The translations under genes and the position numbers were made by a program. The notes under the pieces are model-generated. The model was not told where the DNA came from, ran no database searches, and worked only from the letters and a program-made list of their open reading frames with translations. This document shows positions 26,904 through 35,152 of a DNA stretch of 64,000 bases, in pieces. The DNA is from DASRIA01 sp963768885 (GTDB lineage: Bacteria; Actinomycetota; Thermoleophilia; Solirubrobacterales; JBBDJG01), in the NCBI GenBank assembly GCA_963768885.1, contig CAVYJN010000006.1:496001-560000 (forward strand). The letters are read 5' to 3'. Position 1 is the first letter of the stretch. Every line of letters begins with the position of its first letter.

Positions 26904-27140
26904 GGAGCGACCAGCGCGCCGTCGGGCTCGCAGGCGCGATCCGTCCTAGGCTGCGCGGTCGGCGCGCGGGCAGGTGGCTTGTAGGTAAGAGAGGCGCGGC
27001 GCCGGGTCTTCTGGCTCAGAGATTCTCCGGGGGACTGATCCGCTCGAAGCCGCTCGAACCCGCTGACGACTTCCGTCAGGTTGGCATGGAGCGCGGCGGC
27101 GACCACCCGATGTCCCGACTCTCTGTCCCAGCATCCCGAC

Positions 27141-27167
27141 CTGCGGGATACTGCACGGGCGATGTCG
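27141..27167 (+). repeat. SnoaL start-site repeat, copy A
   Basis: A 27-base element with core GATACTGCRCGGGCG followed at once by ATGTCG. It leads into the SnoaL-like remnant starting at 27162. GATACT ends 9 bases before ATG with no ribosome site before it, as expected for a -10 box and a leaderless start. Copies B and C differ at one or two positions. Confidence 0.65.
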
Positions 27168-27581
27168 CAGGAGAACGTGGAGATCGTGCAGCGAGCGATT
27201 GCGGCAGTGAACGACCGCGACATCGACGGCTACCTGGCTTGTTGCACTGAGGACATCCAGTTGCAGAACCCGATGACGGCACTTGAAGGCATCTACAAGG
27301 GATCAAGGGATCAAAGGGTTCTTCGCCGATATACACGATGCAGGCCCGGATTTCCGGGTCACCATCGACCGACTGGAGTCGTCGCGCCTGACCGGGTAGT
27401 CGGGTCCTGCGCCTCAACATGAGCGGGCGAGCCAGTGGCATAACCCGGCGGTGACATCCCCGCCACAAACGTTTACGACCTCGCCGACGGCAAGATCAAG
27501 CGCGTCCGCATCTTTCTCGACCGCCGCGAAGCCCTCGAAGCCGTGGGGCTGTCGGAGCAAGACGCTCACGCCGAGTCCTGA
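27162..27581 (+). pseudogene. SnoaL-like protein remnant with at least three frameshifts
   Basis: Starts MSQENVEIVQRAIAAVNDRD with the standard SnoaL/NTF2-like N-terminus, continues to LEGIYKG, then breaks at a duplicated GGATCAAG (about 27309), reads IKGFFADIHDAGPDFRVTI in a second frame to an in-frame stop near 27399, and after further shifts ends NVYDLADGKIKRVRIFL and AVGLSEQDAHAES. All parts of the fold are represented, so it was once a full gene of about 130 residues. SnoaL-like proteins are small barrel proteins with varied or unknown activities. Several breaks and an internal stop favour true decay over a single sequence error. Confidence 0.7.
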
Positions 27582-27584
27582 GCT

Positions 27585-27611
27585 CTGCGGGATACTGCGC
27601 GGGCGATGTCG
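27585..27611 (+). repeat. SnoaL start-site repeat, copy B (orphan)
   Basis: The same 27-base element, starting 3 bases after the stop of the SnoaL remnant. The ATG at 27606 opens only a 21-codon frame (MSGENRES...), so the gene it once served is gone or truncated here. Confidence 0.6.
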
Positions 27612-28036
27612 GGCGAGAATCGCGAATCCCCGTTAGATGTCCCGCCGCTTTCACGCCGTTCAGCGAGGTAGAGGCTCGCCGGATGCGTCGCTACTCCGAG
27701 AAAGCGAAGCAACTAGGCGAGTGCAAAATGATGGGCAAGCCGCTAGGTCTCAACGTCGAGGTCGGAGATAAACGGGGCGAGACCGGGGTGACACACGAAG
27801 GTGACCGCGCAAAACGCTCGGACCTTCTGATGATGTTCCGGCCCCTCTACTTCAGTGGGCAGCGCGATGTCAGCGGGTTCTTGAAGATCGCCGCGATGCT
27901 GCGTCGCCACGCGACGCAAAAGACGGCGATGCTGCGGCGCAAGCGGCCGACATGATCGCGGACTATGAGGTGGGGGCATCGCGAAGCCCTCGCCATGACC
28001 GACTCGAAATAGCAAGCAGAACGGCGGGAGGCGCGT
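27612..28036. other. Stretch without convincing gene
   Basis: A 90-codon rightward frame (27683-27955, MRRYSEKAKQLGECKMMGK..., ending in a basic AMLRRKRPT) is present, and a 90-codon leftward frame overlaps it. Neither has a ribosome site, a recognisable motif or the codon pattern of the neighbours. The base composition is lower in GC than the rest of the window. I treat this as decayed sequence between two SnoaL copies. Confidence 0.35.
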
Positions 28037-28444
28037 TCAGGAGTCGGCGTGCTGCTCCGACAGCCCCACGGCTTGGAAAGCTTCCGCCTCTTCGTAGGGA
28101 AAGAAAGCCTCCAGCCGTGTAACAAGGCCGTCGTCGTCGAGGGTGAAGACCGCGAAGCTGGTGAAGTCCAACGCCATTCCGCTTCCGGCTCCTCTGCCGG
28201 TGAAATGGTGGCGCACAAGGACCTTGTTGCCGTTGGGCGTGAAATCAAGCGGCTCGAATCGTTGGTCTTCGAAGGCATCTGGTTCCATCCACTCGCGCAG
28301 CGCGGCCGGGCCTCGAACCGGCGATTGGCTTCCGAACCGGACAAACTCGATGTCGGGATGGACAGCCCGCATTACCGCCTCAAAGTCGCCGCGATTGAAC
28401 GCCTCGTAGACGGACCGCAGCACCTGGACGTTCTCCTGCGACAT
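28037..28444 (-). CDS. SnoaL-like (NTF2 fold) protein
   Basis: An intact 135-residue member of the SnoaL-like group. It starts MSQENVQVLRSVYEAFNRGD, followed by VHPDIEFVRFGS, RGPAALREWM, VLVRHHFTGRG, FAVFTLDDDGLVTRLEAFF and the same C-terminus as the remnants (AVGLSEQHADS). Relatives range from polyketide cyclases to limonene epoxide hydrolases and many of unknown role; no diagnostic catalytic set can be named. The ATG lies inside the 27-base start-site repeat (copy C) and lacks a ribosome site. A remnant of another copy ends just upstream, so these were tandem genes. Confidence 0.85.
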   Translation of the reverse strand: MSQENVQVLRSVYEAFNRGDFEAVMRAVHPDIEFVRFGSQSPVRGPAALREWMEPDAFEDQRFEPLDFTPNGNKVLVRHHFTGRGAGSGMALDFTSFAVFTLDDDGLVTRLEAFFPYEEAEAFQAVGLSEQHADS

Positions 28445-28465
28445 CGCCCGCGCAGTATCTCGCAG
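28439..28465 (-). repeat. SnoaL start-site repeat, copy C
   Basis: Minus-strand copy of the 27-base element, holding the start codon of the intact SnoaL gene. It begins 2 bases after the stop codon of the upstream remnant, the same layout as copy B. Confidence 0.65.
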
Positions 28466-28467
28466 TG

Positions 28468-28530
28468 TCAGGAGTTGGCGTGAGCGTCTTGCTCCGAGAG
28501 TCCCAGGGTTGCGAGGGTTTCTCCCTCGGG
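28468..28530 (-). pseudogene. C-terminal remnant of a SnoaL-like gene
   Basis: About 20 codons reading EGETLATLGLSEQDAHANS and stop, nearly the same as the C-termini of the other two copies (AVGLSEQDAHAES, AVGLSEQHADS). Similarity fades before about 28530, so only the tail survives. Confidence 0.6.
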
Positions 28531-28660
28531 CCCGAAGCGCGCGGAGAGCTCCCCTCAAGGTCAGGTGGTCCTCCAAGCGAAACGAAGCGGCCCCGGCGTA
28601 CCCAGTAACACGTGTAGAGGTCGCCCGAGAGGGCGATCGCCCCCAGTCCTCGCCCGCAGT

Positions 28661-29011
28661 TCATCGGGCAATCGTCATGAGCGCGCCGGCCTCGCCTCCG
28701 AACACGACGATTGCGAGCAATACCGTCCAGTAGCGCCGCCGAAAACCGACCTTCTGGGAGAGCTCCAGTACACGTCCCTGGATTGCCACGGCGATCAAGA
28801 ACGTCGGGATGACGGTCGCGGCGGAACGGTAGAAATCCAGGCTCGTATTCGGCCCCTCGTCGATGCTTGTGCCGACCGCGTAGATCGCCGCAAGCGCGGC
28901 GGTAGCGGCCGCAAGCGCGGCGGCAGCGAGATAGTCGAGAGGCCGCAGCGAAGCGGCTGCCTGGCGAAGCCGGCCGATCCTGCTTGGGTGGGGCGGATTC
29001 GTGCTCGACAT
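28661..29011 (-). CDS. Small membrane protein of unknown function
   Basis: A 116-residue product with three hydrophobic segments: YLAAAALAAATAALAAIYAVG, AATVIPTFLIAVAIQG and WTVLLAIVVFGGEAGALM. The order helix, acidic loop (IDEGPNTS), helix, basic loop (KVGFRRRY), helix is sensible for a membrane protein. I do not recognise a family. The ATG start has no strong ribosome site. It lies in the decayed patch, so it could be a fragment. Confidence 0.5.
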   Translation of the reverse strand: MSSTNPPHPSRIGRLRQAAASLRPLDYLAAAALAAATAALAAIYAVGTSIDEGPNTSLDFYRSAATVIPTFLIAVAIQGRVLELSQKVGFRRRYWTVLLAIVVFGGEAGALMTIAR

Positions 29012-29076
29012 GGTGCGCCACCATCACATTCGACGCGCAGCGACCCTCCCCTCGGTGAAGTGGGGGGTCGCAAGCT

Positions 29077-29388
29077 CTAGTGAGGGATGCGTCGGACCGC
29101 CGCCACGACCCCCGCCGTCCCAGCCTGCGAGCGGTGCTTCCGCAGATGCTCCGCCCCGGCGGCGGACACCAGGACAAGCGCGCCGCGTCCCGGCGCGTGA
29201 TGACGCACGATGAAGCCTCGATCGTTGGCGTCCTCCCACACGGGCAAGCGCGGACACGACGTTCGCCACGCCTCGAGCACCTCGGCGTAGGGACGGGGGT
29301 CGGGCCCCATCCACTCGAGGAGGTCGAGGATCAGTGCATCGACAGGGTCGGACACGGGGGGCCCTGTCGCTTGGCGCACGTCGGTCAA
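29077..29388 (-). CDS. Small conserved hypothetical protein
   Basis: A 103-residue protein with LILDLLEWMGPDPRPYAEV, AWRTSCPRLPVWEDANDRGFI and a helical C-terminus. The Arg-Thr-Ser-Cys-Pro-Arg-Leu-Pro-Val-Trp-Glu block looks like that of a widespread small bacterial protein of unknown function, which I recall but cannot confirm here. The fold suggests a small winged-helix-like unit (Leu-rich helix, Pro-Tyr turn, helix, beta strand), but that is inference. The 168 bases between its start and the acylase gene hold no recognised signal beyond the acylase ribosome site. Confidence 0.65.
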   Translation of the reverse strand: MTDVRQATGPPVSDPVDALILDLLEWMGPDPRPYAEVLEAWRTSCPRLPVWEDANDRGFIVRHHAPGRGALVLVSAAGAEHLRKHRSQAGTAGVVAAVRRIPH

Positions 29389-29556
29389 TGCATCGCCTCG
29401 TGTTCGAGCTTAACGAAGTCCGCTTTCGCCGGAACCCCCTGCTAATCGCCGGTAGTGGGAAACGCAGTCGTCGCGCGCTGACATCGACGCCTTGACACGG
29501 CGTTCGCGCCCGGAGAGGATCGCGCCGCTGGCAGGTTGCCTACTGAGGAGGGGTCG

Positions 29557-32340
29557 ATGGCTTTCCGGATCTCGGTTTTCCTTGCCGTGCTCGCGGCGCT
29601 CATGGTGGCGCCCGGTGCATCGCAAGCCGCTCAGCCCGACGAGCGCTTGACGCTCCCGGGCCTGGACCATTCAGTCGACGTCAATCGAGATGGGGACGGC
29701 GTTCCTCACATCGATGCCAGATCCGAGCTGGACGCCTACGAGGTGGTGGGCTACCTGCACGCCCAGGACCGGCTGTTCCAGATGGACTCGAGCCGGCGCC
29801 AGGCGAGCGGCACGCTCGCCGAGCTGCTGGGGACGGGCGCGCTCGCGAGCGACGCCCAGCTCCGCACGCTCGGCCTGCGCCGCGCGGCGCAGCGTTCGCT
29901 CAACGCCTACCCGGCTGAGAGCGTGGCGCTGCTCCAGGCCTACTCGGACGGCGTCAACGCCTACGTCGACCAGAACCCGCTGCCGTCGGAGTACACGGCG
30001 CTCGAGCTCACGAAGGCCCAGGTGCCCACCTGGACACCGCTCGACACGGTGGCGGTCGCGAAGCTGCTCGCGTTCGGGCTGTCGTTCGACCTGGACGACC
30101 TCGCGAACACCCAGCGGCTGATCGCCTACCAGACTGCCGGCGGCGTGCTCGGGTTCAACGGGCTCAAGCTGTTCACCGACGACGTGAACCGCAGCGCACC
30201 GTTCGAGCAGGCGCCCTCGATCCTGCCCACGGACGCCTCCGAGCCGGTGAGCGAGCAAGGTCATCCGCAGTGGGCATCCAACTATCTGAACGACGGCGTC
30301 GGCAACATGGCGGCGCAGGCGTTGAGCGCCGCGGAGGACGGCGGAGTGCCGACGACGCAGCGCGGCGAGCACGGCTCGAACACCTGGGTCGTGGGTCCCC
30401 GGCAGACGAGGAACCGCCGGGCCATCATCGCCAACGACCCGCACCTCTCGCTGGGGTCGCCGTCGACCTTCTACGAGGTCGGGATCGACGTGAAGAGCAC
30501 CGACGCGCGCCTCTCGCTGTACGGCGTCACGTTCCCCGGAGCGCCCCTGATCGTCCAAGGGACGAACGGGCGCGTCTCCTGGGGCTCTACCGTCAACCCG
30601 ACGGACGTCACCGACGTCTACCAGGAGCAGCTGACGATCGCGAGCGGCGTGCCCGTGGCCACCACCTACCAGGGCAATCCGGAGCCGACGCAGATCATCC
30701 CGGAGACGTTCAAGGCCAACGTGGTCGGCAACAGCACCCAGGATGACCTCGTCACCGTTCCGCCGGGCGGAGGCATTCCCGCGGCGACGGTGGTCGTGCC
30801 GCGGCGCAACAACGGCCCGCTGATCAGCGTCACCGGCACGACGGGGCTGTCCGTCCAGTACACGGGCTTCAGCGCCACGCGTGAGCTGGACTTCTTCCAA
30901 GGGCTGACCCGGGCCGGGAACGTCCGGGAGGCGATCGACGCCCAGCGGTACTTCGACGTCGGCGCCCAGAACTGGATGTACGCGGACGAACGCGGGAACA
31001 TCGGCTACAAGACCAGCGCCGAGATCCCGCTGCGTGAGGACCTGCAGAACAACACGGTGGCGGGTCTGCCGCCGTACTTCATCCGCAACGGAACGGGCGG
31101 CAACGAGTGGATCGCCGACCCGACGCCCGCCGAGGACCAGGCGCTCAACTACGAGATCCTGCCCTTCGAGGAGATGGACGGGCTCGTCAACCCGCGGCGG
31201 GGCTGGATCGCGAATGCGAACCAGGACCCGACCGGGCAGACGTTCGACAACGACCCGCTCAACGAGCAGCGTCCCGGGGGCGGCATCCGGTACATCGTCC
31301 CGGGCCACTCCGACGGCAACCGGAACGCGCGGATCAGTGACCGCATCCGGTCCGTGCTCGACAACGGCGATCGCATGACGTTCCAGGAGATGCAGTCGAT
31401 CCAGGCTGACGTCAAGCTGAACGACGCCAAGGTGCTCGTGCCCTACATCGAGGCGGCGCTCGACGCCGCGCAGGCCGGCGGCGCCCCCGCGGGCCTTGCG
31501 GCGCTCGGGTCCGACCCCGAGGTGCAGGAAGCGGTCTCACGGCTCTCCGCCTGGGACTTCTCCACGCCCACCGGGCTCGAGGACGGCTACGACGCGTCCG
31601 ATGTCGACGGCAACCGGGCGACGCCCACGCAGGCCGAGATCGACGCAAGCGTCGCAACGACGATCTACTCGCTCTGGCGCGGTCGCGCCCTGGCGCTGTT
31701 CGTCGACGCGCCGTTGCAGGCCCGCGGACTGGGGTCGTTCCTGCCGCCTGGTGACCAGGCCATGAGCGCGCTCCGGAACATGCTCGAGGGAAGCGGCACC
31801 GGCCAGTCCGGCATCGCGTTCTACTCGAGTCCCGCGGATCGCGACACGAAGCTCCTGCAGGCGGTCCGGAACGGGCTCAACCTGGCGTCGAGTGCCGGCT
31901 TCTCGCCGGCGTTCGGCGGGTCTGCGGACCAGGACGACTACCGCTGGGGCAAGCTGCACCGGATCACCTTCCGGCACTCGCTCGGCGGTCCGTTCAACCT
32001 GCCGCCGGGCGGCGGCTTCGCGAACCTCGACCCGGCTCTGCCGGGTGTGGCGACCGACGGCGGCTTCGGAGTCGTCGACGCGTCCTCGCACAACCCGCGC
32101 GCTTCGACCGTGAGCGGGTTCACGTTCGGAAGCGGGCCGGCACGCAGGTTCGTGTCCGAGGCGAAGACGCGGAGGCCGAACGCAGTCCAGGTGATCCCTG
32201 GCGGCGAGAGCGGTAACCCCGCGGACCCATGGTTCGGCAACCAGCTCGGACGGTGGCTGACGGACGACTACCACCCCGTGCTGATGCTGCCGGGCGACAT
32301 CCAGCGGAACACCACCGCGACGACCCGGTTCAGCCCCTAG
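29557..32340 (+). CDS. Secreted penicillin acylase family (Ntn) hydrolase
   Basis: A 927-residue exported N-terminal-nucleophile amidohydrolase. ATG 29557 has a strong GAGGAGGGG site and opens a signal peptide (FLAVLAALMVAPGASQA). The alpha-subunit region includes VPHIDARSELDAYEVVGYLHAQDRLFQMD; the mature beta subunit would begin at Ser274 in HGSNTWVVG, the autocatalytic nucleophile; NDPHLSLGSPSTFYE and the conserved Asn region follow. Relatives cleave beta-lactam side chains, acyl-homoserine lactones or lipopeptide amides, so quorum-signal or antibiotic breakdown is possible; the substrate is unknown. A strong bidirectional terminator follows. Confidence 0.93.
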   Translation: MAFRISVFLAVLAALMVAPGASQAAQPDERLTLPGLDHSVDVNRDGDGVPHIDARSELDAYEVVGYLHAQDRLFQMDSSRRQASGTLAELLGTGALASDAQLRTLGLRRAAQRSLNAYPAESVALLQAYSDGVNAYVDQNPLPSEYTALELTKAQVPTWTPLDTVAVAKLLAFGLSFDLDDLANTQRLIAYQTAGGVLGFNGLKLFTDDVNRSAPFEQAPSILPTDASEPVSEQGHPQWASNYLNDGVGNMAAQALSAAEDGGVPTTQRGEHGSNTWVVGPRQTRNRRAIIANDPHLSLGSPSTFYEVGIDVKSTDARLSLYGVTFPGAPLIVQGTNGRVSWGSTVNPTDVTDVYQEQLTIASGVPVATTYQGNPEPTQIIPETFKANVVGNSTQDDLVTVPPGGGIPAATVVVPRRNNGPLISVTGTTGLSVQYTGFSATRELDFFQGLTRAGNVREAIDAQRYFDVGAQNWMYADERGNIGYKTSAEIPLREDLQNNTVAGLPPYFIRNGTGGNEWIADPTPAEDQALNYEILPFEEMDGLVNPRRGWIANANQDPTGQTFDNDPLNEQRPGGGIRYIVPGHSDGNRNARISDRIRSVLDNGDRMTFQEMQSIQADVKLNDAKVLVPYIEAALDAAQAGGAPAGLAALGSDPEVQEAVSRLSAWDFSTPTGLEDGYDASDVDGNRATPTQAEIDASVATTIYSLWRGRALALFVDAPLQARGLGSFLPPGDQAMSALRNMLEGSGTGQSGIAFYSSPADRDTKLLQAVRNGLNLASSAGFSPAFGGSADQDDYRWGKLHRITFRHSLGGPFNLPPGGGFANLDPALPGVATDGGFGVVDASSHNPRASTVSGFTFGSGPARRFVSEAKTRRPNAVQVIPGGESGNPADPWFGNQLGRWLTDDYHPVLMLPGDIQRNTTATTRFSP

Positions 32341-32367
32341 ACGGGGGCGGCACCCGCATGGAGTAGC

Positions 32368-32399
32368 GACGAGCCCCCGCCTTCGGGCGGGGGCTCGTT
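32368..32399. terminator. Bidirectional hairpin terminator
   Basis: An 11-bp perfect GC stem (32371-32381 / 32386-32396) closed by a TTCG tetraloop, extended by flanking ACG/CGT pairs. It sits between the convergent acylase and alpha/beta hydrolase genes and can serve both strands. No long T-run, as is common in actinobacteria. Confidence 0.8.
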
Positions 32400-32409
32400 C
32401 GATTCCGCG

Positions 32410-33216
32410 CTAGGACGCGTCGAGGAAGCCCAGCACCTCGTTCGTGAACAGCTCGGTCGCCGTGTCCATCGCGGCATGCCGTTGGCCCTGCATGACCACC
32501 ACCCGGCAGTCCGGGAGCGCGTCGCGCACCGCCTCGGCCGCCTGTCTGAAGGGCTCCGGACTGTCGCCGCCCTGGAGGAACAGCGTCGGGGCGCGGACCT
32601 CCCGGAAGCGATCCGGGTCGAAGGCGTACTCACGGCTCGCACGCTCTTCCCGCGGGATCGTGTGCGCCACCGCCAGCCGTGCCTCCCACGCCGGCAGCGA
32701 GCGCAGCAGCTCGACCTGGTCCGGGGGCAGCCCCGCCACCTGCTGCATGAAATACCCCACGAGCTCGTCGCGCTCCCCGGCCGTGAGCAGCTCGTCGAGC
32801 CGCTGGACCACGTGCGGCGGAGACTTCAGGAAACCCATCGGGGGCTCGTACAGGACCAGCTTGCGGATCCGGTCGGTCAGGAGCGCAGCCTCGAGCGCGC
32901 AGATCCCGCCGTAGGAGTGGCCCAGCACGTCGGCTTCGGGACCTGCCCACTCGACCACCGCGGCCAGGTCGGAATACTCCTTCTCGATCGCGTAGCCGCC
33001 CGCATCCCCGCTCGGCTCGCGTCCGCGCCGGTCGATCGCGAGGACGGTGAAGCGCTCCCCGAGCGCGGGCAGCACGGGCGCCCAGCGATTGTGGTCCGCG
33101 GCGGCGCCGTGGACCAGGACGAGCGGCGGGCCCTCGCCGCTTCGCCAGACGGCGATCGGCGTCCCGTCCGCGGAGACCACCTGCTCGAACGCTGCACCCG
33201 AACCCGTCCCGACCAC
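32410..33216 (-). CDS. Alpha/beta hydrolase
   Basis: A 268-residue hydrolase of the lipase/peroxidase-like alpha/beta group. The oxyanion motif is LVLVHGAAADHNRW, the nucleophile Ser101 is in GHSYGG, the acid is in FLQGGDSPEPF and the base His is in GQRHAAMDT. It appears cytosolic. The start GTG 33216 is preceded by TATAGA ending 9 bases upstream and no ribosome site, so a leaderless start is likely; frames running further upstream are not protein-like. It is divergent from the F420/NADP oxidoreductase gene. Confidence 0.88.
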   Translation of the reverse strand: MVGTGSGAAFEQVVSADGTPIAVWRSGEGPPLVLVHGAAADHNRWAPVLPALGERFTVLAIDRRGREPSGDAGGYAIEKEYSDLAAVVEWAGPEADVLGHSYGGICALEAALLTDRIRKLVLYEPPMGFLKSPPHVVQRLDELLTAGERDELVGYFMQQVAGLPPDQVELLRSLPAWEARLAVAHTIPREERASREYAFDPDRFREVRAPTLFLQGGDSPEPFRQAAEAVRDALPDCRVVVMQGQRHAAMDTATELFTNEVLGFLDAS

Positions 33217-33301
33217 ACCGCGATGTCTATAGCGCGAACGAGGTGCGGTCAAGGCGCCCGGCGACGCCCGGCGAACGATCGCGGCCGGTATCGTCGGCGT
33301 C

Positions 33302-33913
33302 GTGAGGTTCGGCGTGCTCGGAACCGGGATGGTCGGCCGCGCGATCGGCGGCAAGCTGGTCGAGCTCGGCCACGAGGTGATGATCGGTTCCCGCGAGGCC
33401 GGCCCCGACAAGGGGTCGTTCGCGGATGCGGCGGCCTTCGGCGAGGTGATCGTCAACGCCACCGCGGGGACGGCGTCACTCGACGCCCTGCACGCCGCCG
33501 GAGCGGATTCCCTCGCGGGGAAGGTGCTGATCGACGTGGCGAACCCGCTCGTGTTCGGCGGGGGCGGCCCGCCCACGCTCGGCGTCTGCAACGACGACAG
33601 CCTCGGTGAGCAGATCCAGCGCGCGTTCCCGCAGGCGCGCGTCGTGAAGGCGCTCAACACCGTGAACGCGAGCGTGATGGTGACGCCCGGCGACCTGCCC
33701 GAGTCTCACAACATCTTCGTGTGCGGCGACGACGCGGATGCGAAGCGCCAGGTCGGCGAGCTGCTCGAGAGCTTCGGCTGGGCGGCGGGCGACATCGTGG
33801 ACCTCGGCGACATCTCCGCGGCGCGCGGGACCGAGATGTATCTACCGCTGTGGCTGCGGATGATGGGCGCCGCCGGGACGGCGCAGTTCAACATCCGCAT
33901 CGTCAAGCCGTAG
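33302..33913 (+). CDS. NADPH-dependent F420 reductase-like oxidoreductase
   Basis: A 203-residue Rossmann protein. The N-terminus FGVLGTGMVGRAIGGKL is the dinucleotide motif and IGSRE just after strand two favours NADP over NAD. VNATAGTAS, DVANPL and VKALNTVNASVM fit the NADP/F420 oxidoreductase family, which passes hydride between NADPH and F420. Some members use other acceptors, so F420 is likely but not proven. The GTG start follows TATCGT by 7 bases without a ribosome site. Nearby genes (acyl-CoA dehydrogenase, FAD oxidase) are also redox enzymes. Confidence 0.82.
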   Translation: MRFGVLGTGMVGRAIGGKLVELGHEVMIGSREAGPDKGSFADAAAFGEVIVNATAGTASLDALHAAGADSLAGKVLIDVANPLVFGGGGPPTLGVCNDDSLGEQIQRAFPQARVVKALNTVNASVMVTPGDLPESHNIFVCGDDADAKRQVGELLESFGWAAGDIVDLGDISAARGTEMYLPLWLRMMGAAGTAQFNIRIVKP

Positions 33914-34003
33914 GAGGCGTTCGGCAGGCGCGCTACGCCCTGCAGCGTCACGACCCGGCAGGCATGAGCAACCTCTTACGCGGCCCGCTACTCTCCGTCG
34001 CCC

Positions 34004-35152
34004 GTGAAACGCACGATCTTCGAGCCCGAGCACAAGGACTACCGCGAGTCGGTGCGCCGTTTCCTCGCCGACGAGGTCGTCCCGCACCACGAGCAGTGGG
34101 AGCACGAGGGTGTGGTCCCGCGCTCGGTGTTCGAGAAAGCCGCCGAGAAGGGGATGCTCGCGATGGCGGTGCCCGAGGAGTTCGGCGGCCCGGGGGTCGA
34201 CGACTTCCGCTTCAACCAGATCATCGTCGAGGAGGTCGGGTACGCGAACGTCGCGGGGTCGGGCCTCGGCCTCACGCTGCACAACGACATCTGCATGCCC
34301 TACTTCCTCGAGTACTGCAACGAGGAGCAGCGCGCGCGCTGGCTGCCCGGGATCGCGGACGGGTCGCTGATCACCGCGCTCGCGATGACGGAGCCGGGGA
34401 TCGGCTCCGATCTCGCCTCGATGAGCACGAGCGCGCTCCGCGAGGACGGGCACTACGTCGTCAACGGGGCGAAGACCTTCATCACCAACGGCATCAACGC
34501 CGACCTCGTGATCACGGCGGTGAAGACCGATCCCTCCGAGCGCCACAGGGGGATCTCGCTGGTGGTCCTGGAGCGCGGCATGGAGGGCTTCGAGCGCGGC
34601 CGCAACCTCGACAAGCTCGGCATGCACGCCCAGGACACGGCGGAGCTCTTCTTCAACGACGTGCACGTGCCTGTCGAGAACCTGCTCGGGGAGGAGGGCA
34701 AGGGCTTCCTGTACCTCGTCTCGAACCTCGCGCAGGAGCGGATGTCGATCGCGATCGCCGGCGTGTCGGCGGCGCAGGCCGCGTTCGACATCACGCTCGA
34801 GTACGTGAAGGAGCGCACGGCGTTCGGGCAGCCGATCGGGTCGTTCCAGGCGTCGCGGTTCGCGCTTGCCGAGATGAAGACGGAGATCGAGCTCGCCACC
34901 GTGTTCATCGACCAGGCCGTGATGGCGCTCAACGCCGGCGAGCTGTCGCCCGAGGACGCCGCGATGGCGAAGTGGTGGTCCTCGGAGCTCCAGGGCCGCG
35001 TCGTCGACCGCTGCCTGCAGCTGCACGGGGGCTACGGCTACATGCTCGAGTACCCGATTGCGCGCGCCTATGCGGACGCGCGCATCACGAGGATCTACGG
35101 CGGGACCACCGAGATCATGAAGGAGATCGTGGGCCGCTCGCTCGGGGTCTAG
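34004..35152 (+). CDS. Acyl-CoA dehydrogenase, long-chain type
   Basis: FAD enzyme that makes trans-2-enoyl-CoA in beta-oxidation. The 382 residues have all ACAD blocks: AMTEPGIGSDLASM, KTFITNGINADL, ERTAFGQPIGSFQ, QLHGGYGYM and IYGGTTEIMKEIVGR. The usual catalytic Glu before GT in medium-chain enzymes is Gly here (YGGTTE), while Glu245 in LAQERM matches the alternative catalytic position of long-chain and isovaleryl enzymes. GTG 34004 follows TACTCT by 9 bases with no ribosome site. The stop overlaps the convergent VOC gene stop in CTAG. Confidence 0.94.
   Translation: MKRTIFEPEHKDYRESVRRFLADEVVPHHEQWEHEGVVPRSVFEKAAEKGMLAMAVPEEFGGPGVDDFRFNQIIVEEVGYANVAGSGLGLTLHNDICMPYFLEYCNEEQRARWLPGIADGSLITALAMTEPGIGSDLASMSTSALREDGHYVVNGAKTFITNGINADLVITAVKTDPSERHRGISLVVLERGMEGFERGRNLDKLGMHAQDTAELFFNDVHVPVENLLGEEGKGFLYLVSNLAQERMSIAIAGVSAAQAAFDITLEYVKERTAFGQPIGSFQASRFALAEMKTEIELATVFIDQAVMALNAGELSPEDAAMAKWWSSELQGRVVDRCLQLHGGYGYMLEYPIARAYADARITRIYGGTTEIMKEIVGRSLGV

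Noticed and set aside
26303..28600. Integrated element at the tRNA gene
   Set aside because: No integrase, recombinase, phage gene or repeated tRNA 3' end is visible, so I only note the decayed patch.
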